Below are positions 24,380-34,891 of a DNA stretch of 64,000 nt, piece after piece. The stretch is from Nageia nagi (lineage: Eukaryota; Pinophyta), in contig JBITNC010000001.1 of NCBI GenBank assembly GCA_050084985.1, positions 24,180,001 to 24,244,000 on the forward strand, in the 5' to 3' direction. The notes under the pieces were generated by a model. That model saw nothing but the letters and a program-made list of their open reading frames with translations, had not been told where the DNA came from and made no database searches. The position numbers and the translations under genes were made by a program. The number at the start of each line of letters is the position of its first letter. Position 1 is the stretch's first letter.

Positions 24380-24868
24380 TGAAGGATTTGAACTAGATCT
24401 AAACAAATCCTTTAGGACCTTAGACTAGGAAACTCAAGTGTACACAAGATAACACAATCACTCAAGATAACACATCAATATAATGTGGTTCCTCCCTCCT
24501 TGGGAGTACATCCACAACTAGTTCTCTTATTCTCAAATCTATGTCTCTCTTACAACTATTCTCTAGCTCTCTCCTACACAACCAAGTAGAGTAATCTTAC
24601 TCAAAACTTAGATATGTTTACATGAGGAGAGGCCCTCTATTTATAGGTTGAGAGCACCTCCCTAACCTTCCTTTAACCCAAGGGTAAGGTTAGGGTTACA
24701 TTAAATGTACCACCAAACTTCAACCTACCAACTAACTCCTTTGGTAAAGTCAAAGTCTATACATTAAAGAATTCTATTAATCACTTAAGGTATCTACATA
24801 CCCTTAAGTGATTAATTGAATTTACAAGGAGTCTAGATATTCACAATATTTCATTACAAATTCTAACA
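24380..24868 (-). repeat. Copia 5' LTR
   Basis: 489 bp, apparently identical to 16944-17432. TATAAATA on the minus strand at 24638-24645 is the likely promoter for the element. Confidence 0.95.
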
Positions 24869-24892
24869 CAATCATGCAAGGGGGACGTCACA
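24869..24892 (-). repeat. Family-T LTR start (short part right of copia)
   Basis: On the minus strand TGTGACGTCCCCCTTGCATG, then the copia target site; it continues at 16943. Confidence 0.7.
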
Positions 24893-25981
24893 TATAGCCA
24901 CTCTTGCTTATAGCTTCACGCTCCTTGCACTAGTCCATTCGTGTAGTTGGTTAGTGATAGGGATAAGAAGTGCGTGGAACTTGCATCAAACTCGGAGGAA
25001 GTAGGTCTAATTACATCAGTCGGTGAGAACATATGCACTTGTGCCCAATTCATATACCAGTGTCTAGTCTACCTTTTTCTTTTATTTTCACTTTTTTCTG
25101 CAACTTTCGCAACCTAATTTTTACTTTTTTTTCTAGAAATGACCATTTCCTAGAGATAGGGACACTTTCAGTCCTTGAGTAACAAATTCTATTTGAGTTG
25201 GAAACAACTTTAAACATCTCAACCAGTCTCCTGAGTAACCTCTTGCACATCCCATCATGAGACCTTTGAGGTAACCAATCCTCATAACGGGTAGGGGTCA
25301 CATCCTACCACTTAAGTGTTGGTGCTTTCCATAAGCCTTGTGAACTCATTTGCCTATCAGCAAGGTAGGAAAGAAAAAGCCCCCAATAGGAGGTGGGGGG
25401 AAACTTGAAAGGCATGGATGTGCGACACAACAGGGGGACTAGAGAGGATGTCATCAATATTTTTGGAGTCACCAACATGGGGAAATTAGTTGTGGTGGCG
25501 GGACTACAGAAATTGAGAAATACCATTAAGAATCAAAAGATCATGTTCCTCATCCAACTCAAGCAGAAATCTACCATAGCCTAAGGGGGTAAAGGAATTA
25601 GCGGAGTCTCACTGGAAAACTAGCTAGCGATAAAATGTATGGATATGTAACGGATCAGAGAAAATTGAAATGTATTTGTAAACATTGGATCTCAAGCTCA
25701 CTAAAATGACAAATATTTTCTTGGGACATGTTTATGAAATTTTTCAAATGACCTCAAAGTATAAATTTTGAATGCTTATTAGCTTAATACAATTTTATAG
25801 ACAATACAAATTTGTTAGTTTTAATTTACAAAATTTAGCCCATAATATCAGAAAAAAAAAATGTGTAAATGCTAGGTAAAATGCCTTCTTTTACAAGACA
25901 ACTGAATTTATTTTTCAAGCAAGAAAATAAAATAATTAAGGAAAAATTTTGATGGAAATTATTTGGTAAGCGTAGAAGAAC
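24893..25981. other. Intron sequence, nothing recognised
   Basis: Part of the 18.6-kb pta intron next to exon d. Short frames at 25050-25584 have no family match by eye. Confidence 0.5.
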
Positions 25982-26188
25982 CTTTTTCTTTCGAGTTTCA
26001 TATAGCATTGTGGCATACTTGTCTCTCAAAGATGATTCCAATGGATTGATTATGCGAGCACATTTAAGATCTATTTGAAATTGACTGCCAAGATCATTTA
26101 TCTTTGTAGGATCTCCCAAAAGGGTAAGGTTGCATAGCTTATTCTTCAAAAGATATCCTACTGCTTGAATAGTTCTAGGTTCCTCACC
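25982..26188 (-). CDS. pta: Pta exon d (PTA_PTB, nucleotide/CoA-binding half)
   Basis: A 69-codon exon, phase 0 at both ends. It begins GEEPRTIQAVGYLL, followed by LTLLGDPTKI, ARIINPLESSLRDKYA and LYETRKKK. Each block lines up with bacterial Pta (EGEE.R...AA..L, ..LLG....I, ..I.DP..S.LR..YA..LYELRK.KG). Acceptor TGTGCAG lies at 26189 and above; the donor is AAAAAG|GTTCTT. The next exon, 18.6 kb away, begins with the G of the KKG junction, which supports the join. Confidence 0.92.
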
Positions 26189-26426
26189 CTGCACAATGAG
26201 AACAAATGTTCATTTTCTAGACTAGGCATTATGGTGTCATATTGAAGTCCAAACAAATAGAACATAATGCAAAGACATTGTGTGTAAATATTTGGCATTC
26301 AAAAGTGCAAGGTACAACTAAAGTGACATATATTCTTTCATATGCTACAAGGCAATGACAAAAGTTTCAATTTCAAAAAGCTAAAATAACAAGTTCAAAG
26401 AGTAATTTTATACATTGATAAATATG

Positions 26427-27259
26427 TGTGACGTACTATTTTGACCATTGACAAAATGTGTCATGGTCACTTTGTAATCTAGTGTTTTGTTTATGACCAT
26501 GTTGTACATGTGTAACTCAAGCAAGAGCTTATGGTCTGCGGACCTCACTCTAAGCCCAGTAATGGGACATCTTCCCTTGAGTAGTGTTGTTTTAACTTGT
26601 AATGGGTTATCCCGAATTGTGGGAATCCCTAGATAGACATGAGTCTTGTATAGTCCAGAGGTGCATAGAGGAGGATACCAACGTTGGGAGGGCCCCACAT
26701 ACCCCATGTTGGCTTATGAGGTCACCTGGACTCCACATCAGCTTGAGGAGGCCCATTAGACCCCACGTTGGCACACTAGGCCCATGGAACCCCACATTAG
26801 CATACTGAACCAATAGGACCCCTGTATTGGCATACTGGGCCAATATGACCCTCATGTTGGCTTGGTTGACCTGTTGACCCCAATGTTGGAATAGACTTGG
26901 CTTGGGATGATAACGAGGTATGATGGATAGACACGTGAGGCTATATACTGAGGATGAAGATCAATGAGGAGGTTAGCTATTGATTATACTTCTATACTGA
27001 ACCCGATTGGGCATTCAAGTCTTGGCGGTGCTAAGCATTATTCCTAGATGGCATCTAGAGGAGTGATAAGGTTGGGAGCTTGGCATTCTACAACTTAGGT
27101 GGGTCACCTAGTCCATCTGGTGGTATTCTGAGAACAATCTTCTACCTTCATCGGTCGCCATGGTTCGAGGAGGCTCCTTCAAATAACAAAAACAAATATA
27201 AGAACATGACAGATTTGAAAAGCATGTCAGAATAGAGTATAAAGAACAAGCTGATGTTT
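26427..27259 (+). mobile_element. Family-T solo LTR inside intron c-d
   Basis: Starts TGTGACGTAC and probably ends TGATGTTTCA just before the (TA)n tract. Flanks are ATATG on the left and ATATA on the right, an imperfect 5-bp duplication. Internal minisatellite-like units carry CCCCACGTTGGC(A/T)(T/C)A..AGGCCCAT at 26680-26900. It accounts for most of the 1217-bp intron between exons c and d. Confidence 0.65.

Positions 27260-27261
<2 letters not shown>

Positions 27262-27301
<40 letters not shown>
27262..27301. repeat. (TA)n microsatellite
   Basis: Twenty consecutive TA dinucleotides, directly after the family-T solo LTR. Confidence 0.98.
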
Positions 27302-27303
<2 letters not shown>

Positions 27304-27405
27304 CTCTTCAAATAACAAATTCTTTTTATTGAAAATTATCTTTAGAAATCTTGTAACTAAGTAATATGAAACATAAGAGTATTATGGAATAGATATTAGA
27401 AAAAC

Positions 27406-27495
27406 CTCCGGAAGGACAATATGTTGCTTCTCTTGCTTAGCCTGAGAGTAAAGTTTGTACTGAAATATCTTTGCATTCATGCGTTCAGGTTGCTC
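27406..27495 (-). CDS. pta: Pta exon c (start of PTA_PTB domain)
   Basis: A 30-codon exon, phase 0 at both ends, starting EQPERMNAKIFQYKLYSQAK and ending HIVLPE. This is the entry to the catalytic PTA_PTB domain; the family usually reads R(M/L)(T/S)P..F.Y.L...A.....IVLPEG. Exon d supplies the G of LPEG. The acceptor (TTGCAG) and donor (GTTTTT, weak at +3 to +6) are both present. Confidence 0.87.
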
Positions 27496-27717
27496 CTGCA
27501 AGAATCTCATTATTGCAAAAAAAATTGAAAATAAAAACAAATATTTAGATTTTGTTGAGTCAAGAACTATTGAAAAAATAAAGTTAAAAAGAACAAATTG
27601 TAACTATTTAAATTAATGCAAAATTGAATTACACGCCTAATTACTAGTAAACGTGTCAATATTTTACGTGCACATGCATAGAAGAAGATATTATTATGGC
27701 AAGAAATAAGCGCATAC

Positions 27718-27771
27718 CTGGTGTATTGATTTCTTGAACATGTTTAAATCAAAGTTGTCAGTGAACAATGT
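27718..27771 (-). CDS. pta: Pta exon b (end of DRTGG region)
   Basis: An 18-codon exon, phase 0 at both ends. The acceptor is a long T-run followed by CAG and the donor reads GTATGC. It encodes TLFTDNFDLNMFKKSIHQ, which fits the Pta segment after the DRTGG domain, where bacterial proteins have a P(V/I)..(V/T)..DTYETA-type strand just before the linker to the catalytic domain. It is 222 bp upstream of exon c, which supports it. It is too short to identify alone. Confidence 0.72.
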
Positions 27772-30700
27772 CTGAAAAAAAATGATTGAGAAACAACGCT
27801 TAAAAAGTTTTGTCACTGAGAGGTTCCAATTGAAAATCCAAATGACAAAAAAGAGAATTCTGATTTTTGGTGACATTAAAGTCAAACATGTAATTCAAAA
27901 GAACTATAAAGAATAGAGTATCATATAAAATAAGAAACAATATTAACCATGAGAAAAGAAAATATATCTATGAAGTATAGAGAATTATAAAAAACATTGG
28001 TTTCCTCCCTTATTCTAGGGTGTGCTCATGCCCTCACTTAGCTTATATGTTGGTTAACTGTTCTTGTTTAGATGCATGTATCCTACAGGTTGTATCAAAT
28101 TAGGTGCAACTTGTTTGGACTAAACACTTGATTCATGGAAAGAAAACAAAACAAAATGGTTGCACAAGGGAGATTCCATTTGGTCTCCAAGCCTTAGGGA
28201 CAAAGGTTCCCAAAAGGAGAGAACACATTGTATACAATCACATACTATTGTGTTTAACATAATCCCACTGTTTGTAGTGAGCTATTTTGTCCAAGAGTTC
28301 ATACACTGTGCTAAGGTCCTCCATTTATGATTTTCTAGTTATTGTAGATGGGGGGAGCATAATCTAGAACATAGGAGATCTAGTGTAGAACATAAAAGTA
28401 ACAAGGAACACATAAAATTGGTATGTACAGTAATATACACTATACACGAGAGGTATACCTATAGGAAATGTGTGGCATAAACATTAAATACACATGGAAT
28501 ATCTACCTAGCATGGAGGTAATGAGTAATTACAAAATAGACATGTTAGATAAGCATCTATAAGGTGTAAATGTTCAACCACTGTTATGACATTAGAAATA
28601 AGAAGTGTAGATCCACTCATATCAGAACATCCCACCTTTAGTGGATATTATGTTCAGCGTACCTAATCGTATTTTAATACTCTATTACGCAAGCAACATT
28701 GTGAAATACTCTAGCTAGAGGTGATGCATAAATATCACTTCTAATGTAGTTACATAATTATGGATCTAAAGTTATAAGAGACCTTCTAACCATTCATACA
28801 CATTCCATTTTATCATAAATTTAACTTCAGTTCTGACAAGGTATTTTTATAACATATAAATAAAATTACAATATATGCAAAATTTGGGCATGTGTAGTAA
28901 ATTAAGATTCCTCAAAGATTCACCTATTGGACATTCTACACACTTAAATTTGCATTTTGACTATTTAAAATGTATTTGCTTAAATATTTTATCTTGTTTA
29001 TGTAAAATGTCAATTTTGGATACACTAATTTTGAAATAAAGTTATATCTTCTAATTTAGTATTATCCTTTATGCAGATTGTTTTAAGTGGCTCCACTCAG
29101 GAGAACTCAAAACCAATTTGTAAATCTTTTATAAAACACTCCCAAGTACTCATTTCAATTATGATGAAAAATGCATTTGAAAGATCATAAGCGATCACCA
29201 TCATGCAAGTTTATCCTCTATAATTGTGGCAGTCTAATTAGAATCATCCAAGCAAAAGGAGGAGCAAAACGCAAGCCGAACAAATGCCCAAGACAAAATG
29301 CTCGAGACACCTAAGGCTAGAACACCCAACGCTCCAGCACCTAGGCACAAAATGCCCAATGTTCTAGCAACACAGGCCTAGAATGTAAATGCCTTGGTCC
29401 TTAGCCTTGACGACCCTTAAGATTGAACCAAATCATTCTAAAATGTTTGTTTGTCAGATCTAGCATCATCCTGAGCAGAATCATCTTTGGAATTATCATT
29501 TCCAAAACTATCAAGATCGATTACAATTAGGATTCACTTTCCAAGAACACAAGTTGTTCGCCAACAAGCTTCCAATCCCCCATCATCTAGATAAGTTTTC
29601 AATATTTCCCCTTGTCAATTTGCAAAATCCTACTTGTAGATGTCTACATTGCATTTAGCTATTTTCTTTTTTTCATGGATAAAAAATAAATGTATTTATT
29701 TTAATAAATTATTCTCTTTTTTGTGTCTACAATTTGGTGAACCTAACAGTTTTTTTATTTTTCAAGAGTCTAATCCCTAGGTCTTTGGTGACACAAATTG
29801 TAAAAAGGTTTTTGACCAAAACCCTATAATTTGTCAATATTTTCTCAGATCTAATGAACATACCCGACCTAAAACCTTTGCACAAACCTTAGGTTTTTGA
29901 TGAGACTAGTATTTAAAAAAAAAAAAAAGCTTATGAGAAATCATCTAAACTGCAAAAAATGTCCTACCTAATCCCTCCTCAAAACTTTAGACCTAACCCT
30001 AGCGAACCATGGCTTCATCATCTCATCCGAATTTGGTTGAACAATTTCTCAAAAAAAATGGTATGGAAGAAGAATACCAACTTTTTATTCAACACAATTA
30101 GAATAGTCAAAATATTCAAAGTCTATTTGAAGGCAAGAAGGATGTGACATTGATCATATCTGGACCTTGAAAGATGCATTTATATACTTCTACAAGCTAT
30201 CTTGCTTGGTATCTTTCGATACCACCTATCAAGATTGGATTTGTGCCCTACTGAGATTATTACATTCCTTATTCCCTATGGCCTATATCATAGTTAGGTT
30301 TTATAACCTTGGCAAGCAATCTTGATGAAACACGCGAATCCAAAGGATCTGAGGGAGAAGAGTCATACAACAACGCACTACGATAAGTTGGCGCCTTGCG
30401 CTTGGCAAGGACAGAAGTTTGAATTTCAGAGTGAGTTGTCTTGATCTTCTAGAGGCCATATCTAGGCTACAATTGACATTGAAAAGGTAGAATACATGTT
30501 TGTAGTCATTTGAATTCAGATTTGATAAATCAATAGCATAAAAGTACATAGATATCATTTGTGTGAATACTATTATTTATTGTGATTTAATTATCTCCAA
30601 TATTTATTATAATTACTACAGAATTGGCAGCAAGTGAAAGGACTGAGATGGCTTGTTGTTAGAGATTAATACACCCTTATGCCCAAGTGAAAAGAAGGAA

Positions 30701-30849
30701 AGGCGAGACTTGAAAGGAAGAGGTTTCACCTGGTGAAATAGAAGGATTTAAATCTGTTTTTATTCAAGTTAGACTAGATAGAGTCTTGTTGTCTATGGAA
30801 TAGTTTGATAGTGTTTGTGAATACTCTTTATCAACGCTTTCTAGAACAT
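27772..30849. other. Intron sequence, no gene recognised
   Basis: AT-rich. Two stretches look weakly coding on the minus strand but match no family: about 28255-28320 (open from an ATG: MEDLSTVYELLDKIAHY) and about 30305-30450 (open, including KAPTYRSALLYDSS). Possible transposon fragments. Confidence 0.4.
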
Positions 30850-31475
30850 GCTTGAACCATAGAAGGTATCCTTCTGAGATTGAATTCATGTGGCTACAAC
30901 ATGGATTTTTGGTGTAATGTAGATGCAAACCATAGAAGGTATCCTTTTGAGATTGTATTCATGTGGCTACAACATTTAGATATTTTCCAATTAAAAAGGA
31001 AATGGTCAAGCTCTCTAATTCAAGGTTCTAGAATGTTCATAGTGGTAGAGAAGCTGAAGGTGGTGAGAAAAAACATTAGCAAATGGAACAAATAGATTTT
31101 TGGAAACATTTTTAAAGCAAAAGAAAGATTGAATCAGGGACTTTTGCAAATTGAGGAGAAAATTAATAATTATGGTATGAATCAAGAACTTTTCATAAAG
31201 GAAAAGGAGGTTCAAGTGGAAATTCATAACCTTCTAGCAAAAGAAGAAATCCATTGGAGGTAAAAATCACAAAATCAATGATTATTGGATGGAGATAGAA
31301 ATACCAAGTTCTTTCATATGTCAACTTTAAGGCATAAGAGTGTTGCAAGGATTTGAAAACAAGGATGCATCTATCATTTGCAAAAAAAGAAGAATTATCA
31401 CAGGAGGCTTTGGACTACTTTAGTAAAAAGCTAAAGCAACATGAGATTCCACTCATAAGAAGTTTAGGTGTGGTA
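30850..31475 (+). pseudogene. L1-type LINE ORF2 fragment
   Basis: Plus-strand blocks RRYPFEIVFMWLQH, KLKVVRKNISKWNK, IFGNIFKAKERL, LAKEEIHWR and LLDGDRNTKFFHMSTLRHK follow the ORF2 linker between endonuclease and reverse transcriptase of plant L1 elements (PFRFE.MWL.H, KLK.LK..L..WNK..FGN, ..EE..WRQKSR..WL..GDRNTKFFH). A ~85-bp stretch (ATAGAAGGTATCCTT..GTGGCTACAACAT) is duplicated at 30859 and 30932. Several stops; no polymerase domain remains. Confidence 0.82.
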
Positions 31476-33231
31476 TGTGAAACAGCCCATTTTCTTACCA
31501 TGATTGAGACCAATAAAATAATGTATGAATAATTATTTTATTGGTAAAATATATGATAAAGGATTTAATGCTTGGGCAAGTTGTCGTGATTGAAGGTACG
31601 ACATGTAAACCCTATATTTATTACAAACTATAAAATAAAAGTTTATTTTATTGGTTAAAATCTTTTTTCAAAGGATTTAATATTTTGATGAGATGGTGTG
31701 TTGCAGTGGTATCTAGAAAGGCCATGGAGGAATATAAGACCAACTTGCAATAAACCTTATCCTTTGAATAATTAAAATATTATTTTAATAAGATGATGCT
31801 TCCAAAAATATTTTATTTTGGAGAAAAGGAGTTGCTATGTTGAGCAAAAATCACCTCAATTAAAGGAAGGATGCTCTTTAATTATTTAGATTCATATTTG
31901 GCAAGAAGGAAGGTGCAAATATTATGTTGTAATTAAATTTTGTAAATGGATTTTCCCCTTGTCAGAGGAATATGAGAAGAGGGAAAAAGTGGATGGAATG
32001 GTGTCCTTTCATCTCCTTGACAATTTTCAAGAAAACTAGGGTTTAAAGGAGATGGGAGGGTTTCTGTGTTTTATTGTTTACCTTACACTTTTGAGTAAAT
32101 TTGAAGGGAGAAGGAGCTTGCTGGGAATGAAGAGAGGCTGATTAGTTTTGTGAAAAGCATGCAAGAGGTAAGATCTTGTGCCATAATCCCTTTTTTGAGA
32201 AAAAGGAATAAAAATTATTTAAAATTCTTTATGCTTGCATGGAATAACAGATTTGTTATTTCAATCGACCTAATTGATAATGGTAATAGCGTTAGAATGT
32301 TGATGAGACTCAAATCCTGCAAAAGTAATATCATCCTTTATGATTTGGGTAAAACTGATCAGAGTATTATCGCCATTTTTAAAAGTGAAAAGTAATTATT
32401 GTTCAACAAAGGAAGTGGAAACAATTTAAAAGTATTTGATGTTTTTGTAATTCAATTTATTGAGTTGTTGTCAAAATTCATAAACATGGAGTAATTAATT
32501 TTTAGATATATTGTATTCATTTTGTATGAAATCCTTTGCTTAGCGTAAAATAGAATTTTGGTATGTTACTTATCAATGTCGTTGAAGTATAGGATTTTCT
32601 TAAAAATCATCCAAAAAGATTTGAAGTGTTTCTTGGAGATAATGGATGAGATATTTGTGAAATAATCAATGTTTGATCTGGCGGACAATGTTGCTTATGC
32701 TGAGATACTAAATTTTTTCAAATAAATATATTTGTACGAATGTCTATTATCTAGGTTGCGTCCATCAAGCAAATGCAAATCTTTGTAATCCTTTTTCCAT
32801 GGGTATAGAAGGTACGTATTTATTTACTCTTATGGAAAGTAATTCCCATCGTTAGAAAGAAGTCGAGTCTAAGGACTCGATCAGTTTTATCGTATTGCCT
32901 TGGCCAACCAATTAGAAGTTTACCAGAGTTTCACTTTATGATTGGTTTAGGGTAAACCTTTTGTCGCTTCAAGAAGAGTGCATTGTTGTATATATATATT
33001 CTTTAATTTCTTTCTAAAGATCTCGAGTCTTTTAGTCCAAAATTTGTATGAATGTTGTCAAGATAAGTTAGAAGTTCTGCACAAATTCATAACTTCTCTT
33101 GTTGGCGGAATCGTTGTCGTTTTGTTGTGTAGGAGGCACCACTCATGCTTTTGGAGTTTGGTTGCTAGACTTATACAAGTTTTTCTTCTATGTTGCATCT
33201 TCTAGATGATGTCTGTCCAATTGCCTCACAT
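31476..33231. other. Unassigned; possible LTR start at 31476
   Basis: TGTGAAACAGCCC at 31476 resembles gypsy-type LTR starts and cuts the LINE fragment, with TGGTA immediately upstream, but I found no matching end with a TGGTA duplication. The open frame at 32150-32395 has no recognisable family. Confidence 0.35.
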
Positions 33232-33565
33232 AGGATGTGGTTATTTGCAATCAGTCAGACCACGTAGGCCATGTCGTGAAGTCTTAGTGTCCCTAGAATT
33301 GAAGACCACCAGCTTTTTTATATGATAACATAGGCAAAATGTTCTAGGAACCCCCTCATGACCGCTAGTAGGGTGAATCTTTTAAAGTCTCCACTATCCA
33401 CCTAGGGACTTGTAAACAGTAGCACATTGTCGCCAAACCAAAGTACGACTGAAGCCAAACCATAGCCCCGCTATGGCGTAATAGAACAAGAAGTGAAATT
33501 CGAACCTAAGATCACCCAAAGATCAATCAAAGCATTTAACCAATGTGTTGTCGCCTTGGGGACAA
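33232..33565 (-). repeat. Possible tRNA-derived SINE remnant
   Basis: On the minus strand an A-box-like TGGTTAAATGC (33532-33542) is followed about 25 bp later by a B-box-like GGTTCGAATTT (33497-33507), then ~250 bp of unrelated tail. This is the layout of a tRNA-headed SINE (Au-type in plants). The head is too degraded to fold as a tRNA. Confidence 0.45.
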
Positions 33566-33990
33566 ACATTAGGGTAAAGTCTTAGAATTCTATATCCATG
33601 TGCATGTAATGGGGAGTCCTTATAACCTACCATGTAGGAAACCCTAGTCAGCCTCTACCAGCATCTAGATGAGTTTTACCACTTCCTTTATTACCCCTCC
33701 ACATAGATATAGTTTCCTCTCTTTGGCTTGTGGGACTAAAAAAACTTTAGGGTAAAGTTTGAGGATTCTATATCCATGTGCATGTAATGGGAAGTCCTTA
33801 TAACCTAACAACTAGGAAACCCTAGTTGGCCTCTACCAACGCCTAGATAAGTTTTACCACTTCCTTTATTGAAAAAACTTTAGGGTAAAGTCTAAGGATT
33901 CTATATCCATGTGCATGTAATGGGCATATATTACTCTCTTTGGCTTGTGGGATTAGAATCCATGACCTCCCAGATATGAGAAATTATAGA
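33566..33990. repeat. Three partial direct copies of a ~130-185-bp unit
   Basis: The block AGGGTAAAGT(C/T)T..GATTCTATATCCATGTGCATGTAATGGG starts near 33570, 33750 and 33883. Intervening parts (TTTTACCACTTCCTTTATT, TCTCTTTGGCTTGTGGGA) are also shared. On the minus strand GGATTCTAATCCCAC could be a decayed SINE B box. Confidence 0.65.
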
Positions 33991-34148
33991 ATGTGATCAA
34001 ACATAAGGAATGCTATGCTCAACCTTGGGAAAAAGGATCTTAGTGAACCCTTGATGGGCAAGTTAATAGAGCTATATAAGAAGTAACTTTTGAGTTTAAA
34101 CTTGACATGATGTGAGGAGGCATCCAATTATACGAGAACCTAGAAAGG

Positions 34149-34549
34149 ACATGATCACAAGAAGATGATCATTCCAAATCGAAATAGGACTAGGAGATTC
34201 AAGGACAACTCATCATGCAGCATGTGGCGGTGAACCATTGCTCAAAGATAGCAAATGGTAGTGTTAGTAATGGAGTTGTGACTCCATTATCGCCACGTTC
34301 ACGCATCAATGTTAGAGTCGTGACATTGATCTTGACGAATTCATAAGTATATGGATTCATCAATCATTGAGGCATACACTATGTCAACATGATCACGAGA
34401 AGGTGATCATTCCAAATCAAAATAGGACTAGGAGATTTGAGGACGACTCATCATGCTGCATGTGGTGGTGAGCCATTACTCAAAGATAGCAAATTGTAGT
34501 GTTAGTAATGGAGTTATGACTCCATTATCGTCACGCTCACGCATCAATG
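34149..34549. repeat. 238-bp tandem duplication, second copy split by element B
   Basis: Copy 1 runs 34149-34386. Copy 2 starts at 34387, is cut after CATCAATG at 34549, and resumes at 45475-45560. Both contain GATCATTCCAAATC, AGTGTTAGTAATGGAGTT and TTGATCTTGACGAATTC. Copy 1 is therefore an uninterrupted paralogue of the insertion site. Confidence 0.88.
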
Positions 34550-34891
34550 TGTTGTGCTTGCACAACACCCCCAAACAATTTGCATTTTTGACGACCCTTA
34601 TTGTACTGAAACATAAAGGCATGAAAGATTTTTCTGAGGAAATGCATTCATTGTAGGCCTAGCAAGGGTAGACATGGCAAATTTGCATCTTCATGTTGAA
34701 ACAAGCCAAAATTTTGCATGTACCATAAAAGGTGTGCCCCCCCCCCTTCATATTGCATAATTTTGGGTCAAGTCTTGCATTTTCGGGTTTAAACTACATC
34801 ATTCAAGCCCACTTTTACTTAGACATTCTGTGAACTGCATCTCCTCTATTACATCCCATGTTATCGAGGGTCATTCTGGTCATTTTGAAGT

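Larger units (their letters stand above)
16944..24868 (-). mobile_element. Young, defective Ty1/copia retrotransposon, TSD CAATC
   Basis: A 7925-bp element in minus orientation. Its 489-bp LTRs (16944-17432 and 24380-24868) show no difference I can find, and the target duplication CAATC is at 16939-16943 and 24869-24873. Domain order is copia-type: gag, protease, integrase, reverse transcriptase, RNase H. Defects are a frame break at the protease (about 20632), loss of the pre-integrase and first part of the integrase (around 20300), and a frame break near 19964. With identical LTRs it must have moved very recently, so it probably relied on proteins from an intact relative. Confidence 0.95.
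7392..25981 (-). other. 18.6-kb intron between pta exons d and e
   Basis: Bounded by donor GTTCTT after exon d and acceptor GACAG before exon e. It contains, from low to high coordinate, a terminal fragment of the ORF-bearing family, a family-T LTR fragment, a truncated family-A LTR, antisense and sense ORF remnants, another family-A start, a family-T LTR interrupted by a young copia element, and about 1 kb of unassigned sequence. Nearly all of its length is explained by insertions. Confidence 0.88.

Noticed and set aside
27262-27301. Replication origin or regulatory AT element
   Set aside because: It is a plain (TA)20 microsatellite next to an LTR end; nothing suggests a function.
32150-32395. 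Small plus-strand protein gene
   Set aside because: No family resemblance, splice context or repeat conservation; one open frame of 81 codons in AT-rich DNA is expected by chance.
31476-33231. Complete solo LTR starting at 31476
   Set aside because: No CA end followed by the upstream TGGTA was found, so only the possible start is noted.
33497-33542. A functional tRNA gene on the minus strand
   Set aside because: Only A- and B-box-like words are present; no acceptor stem or anticodon arm can be paired.
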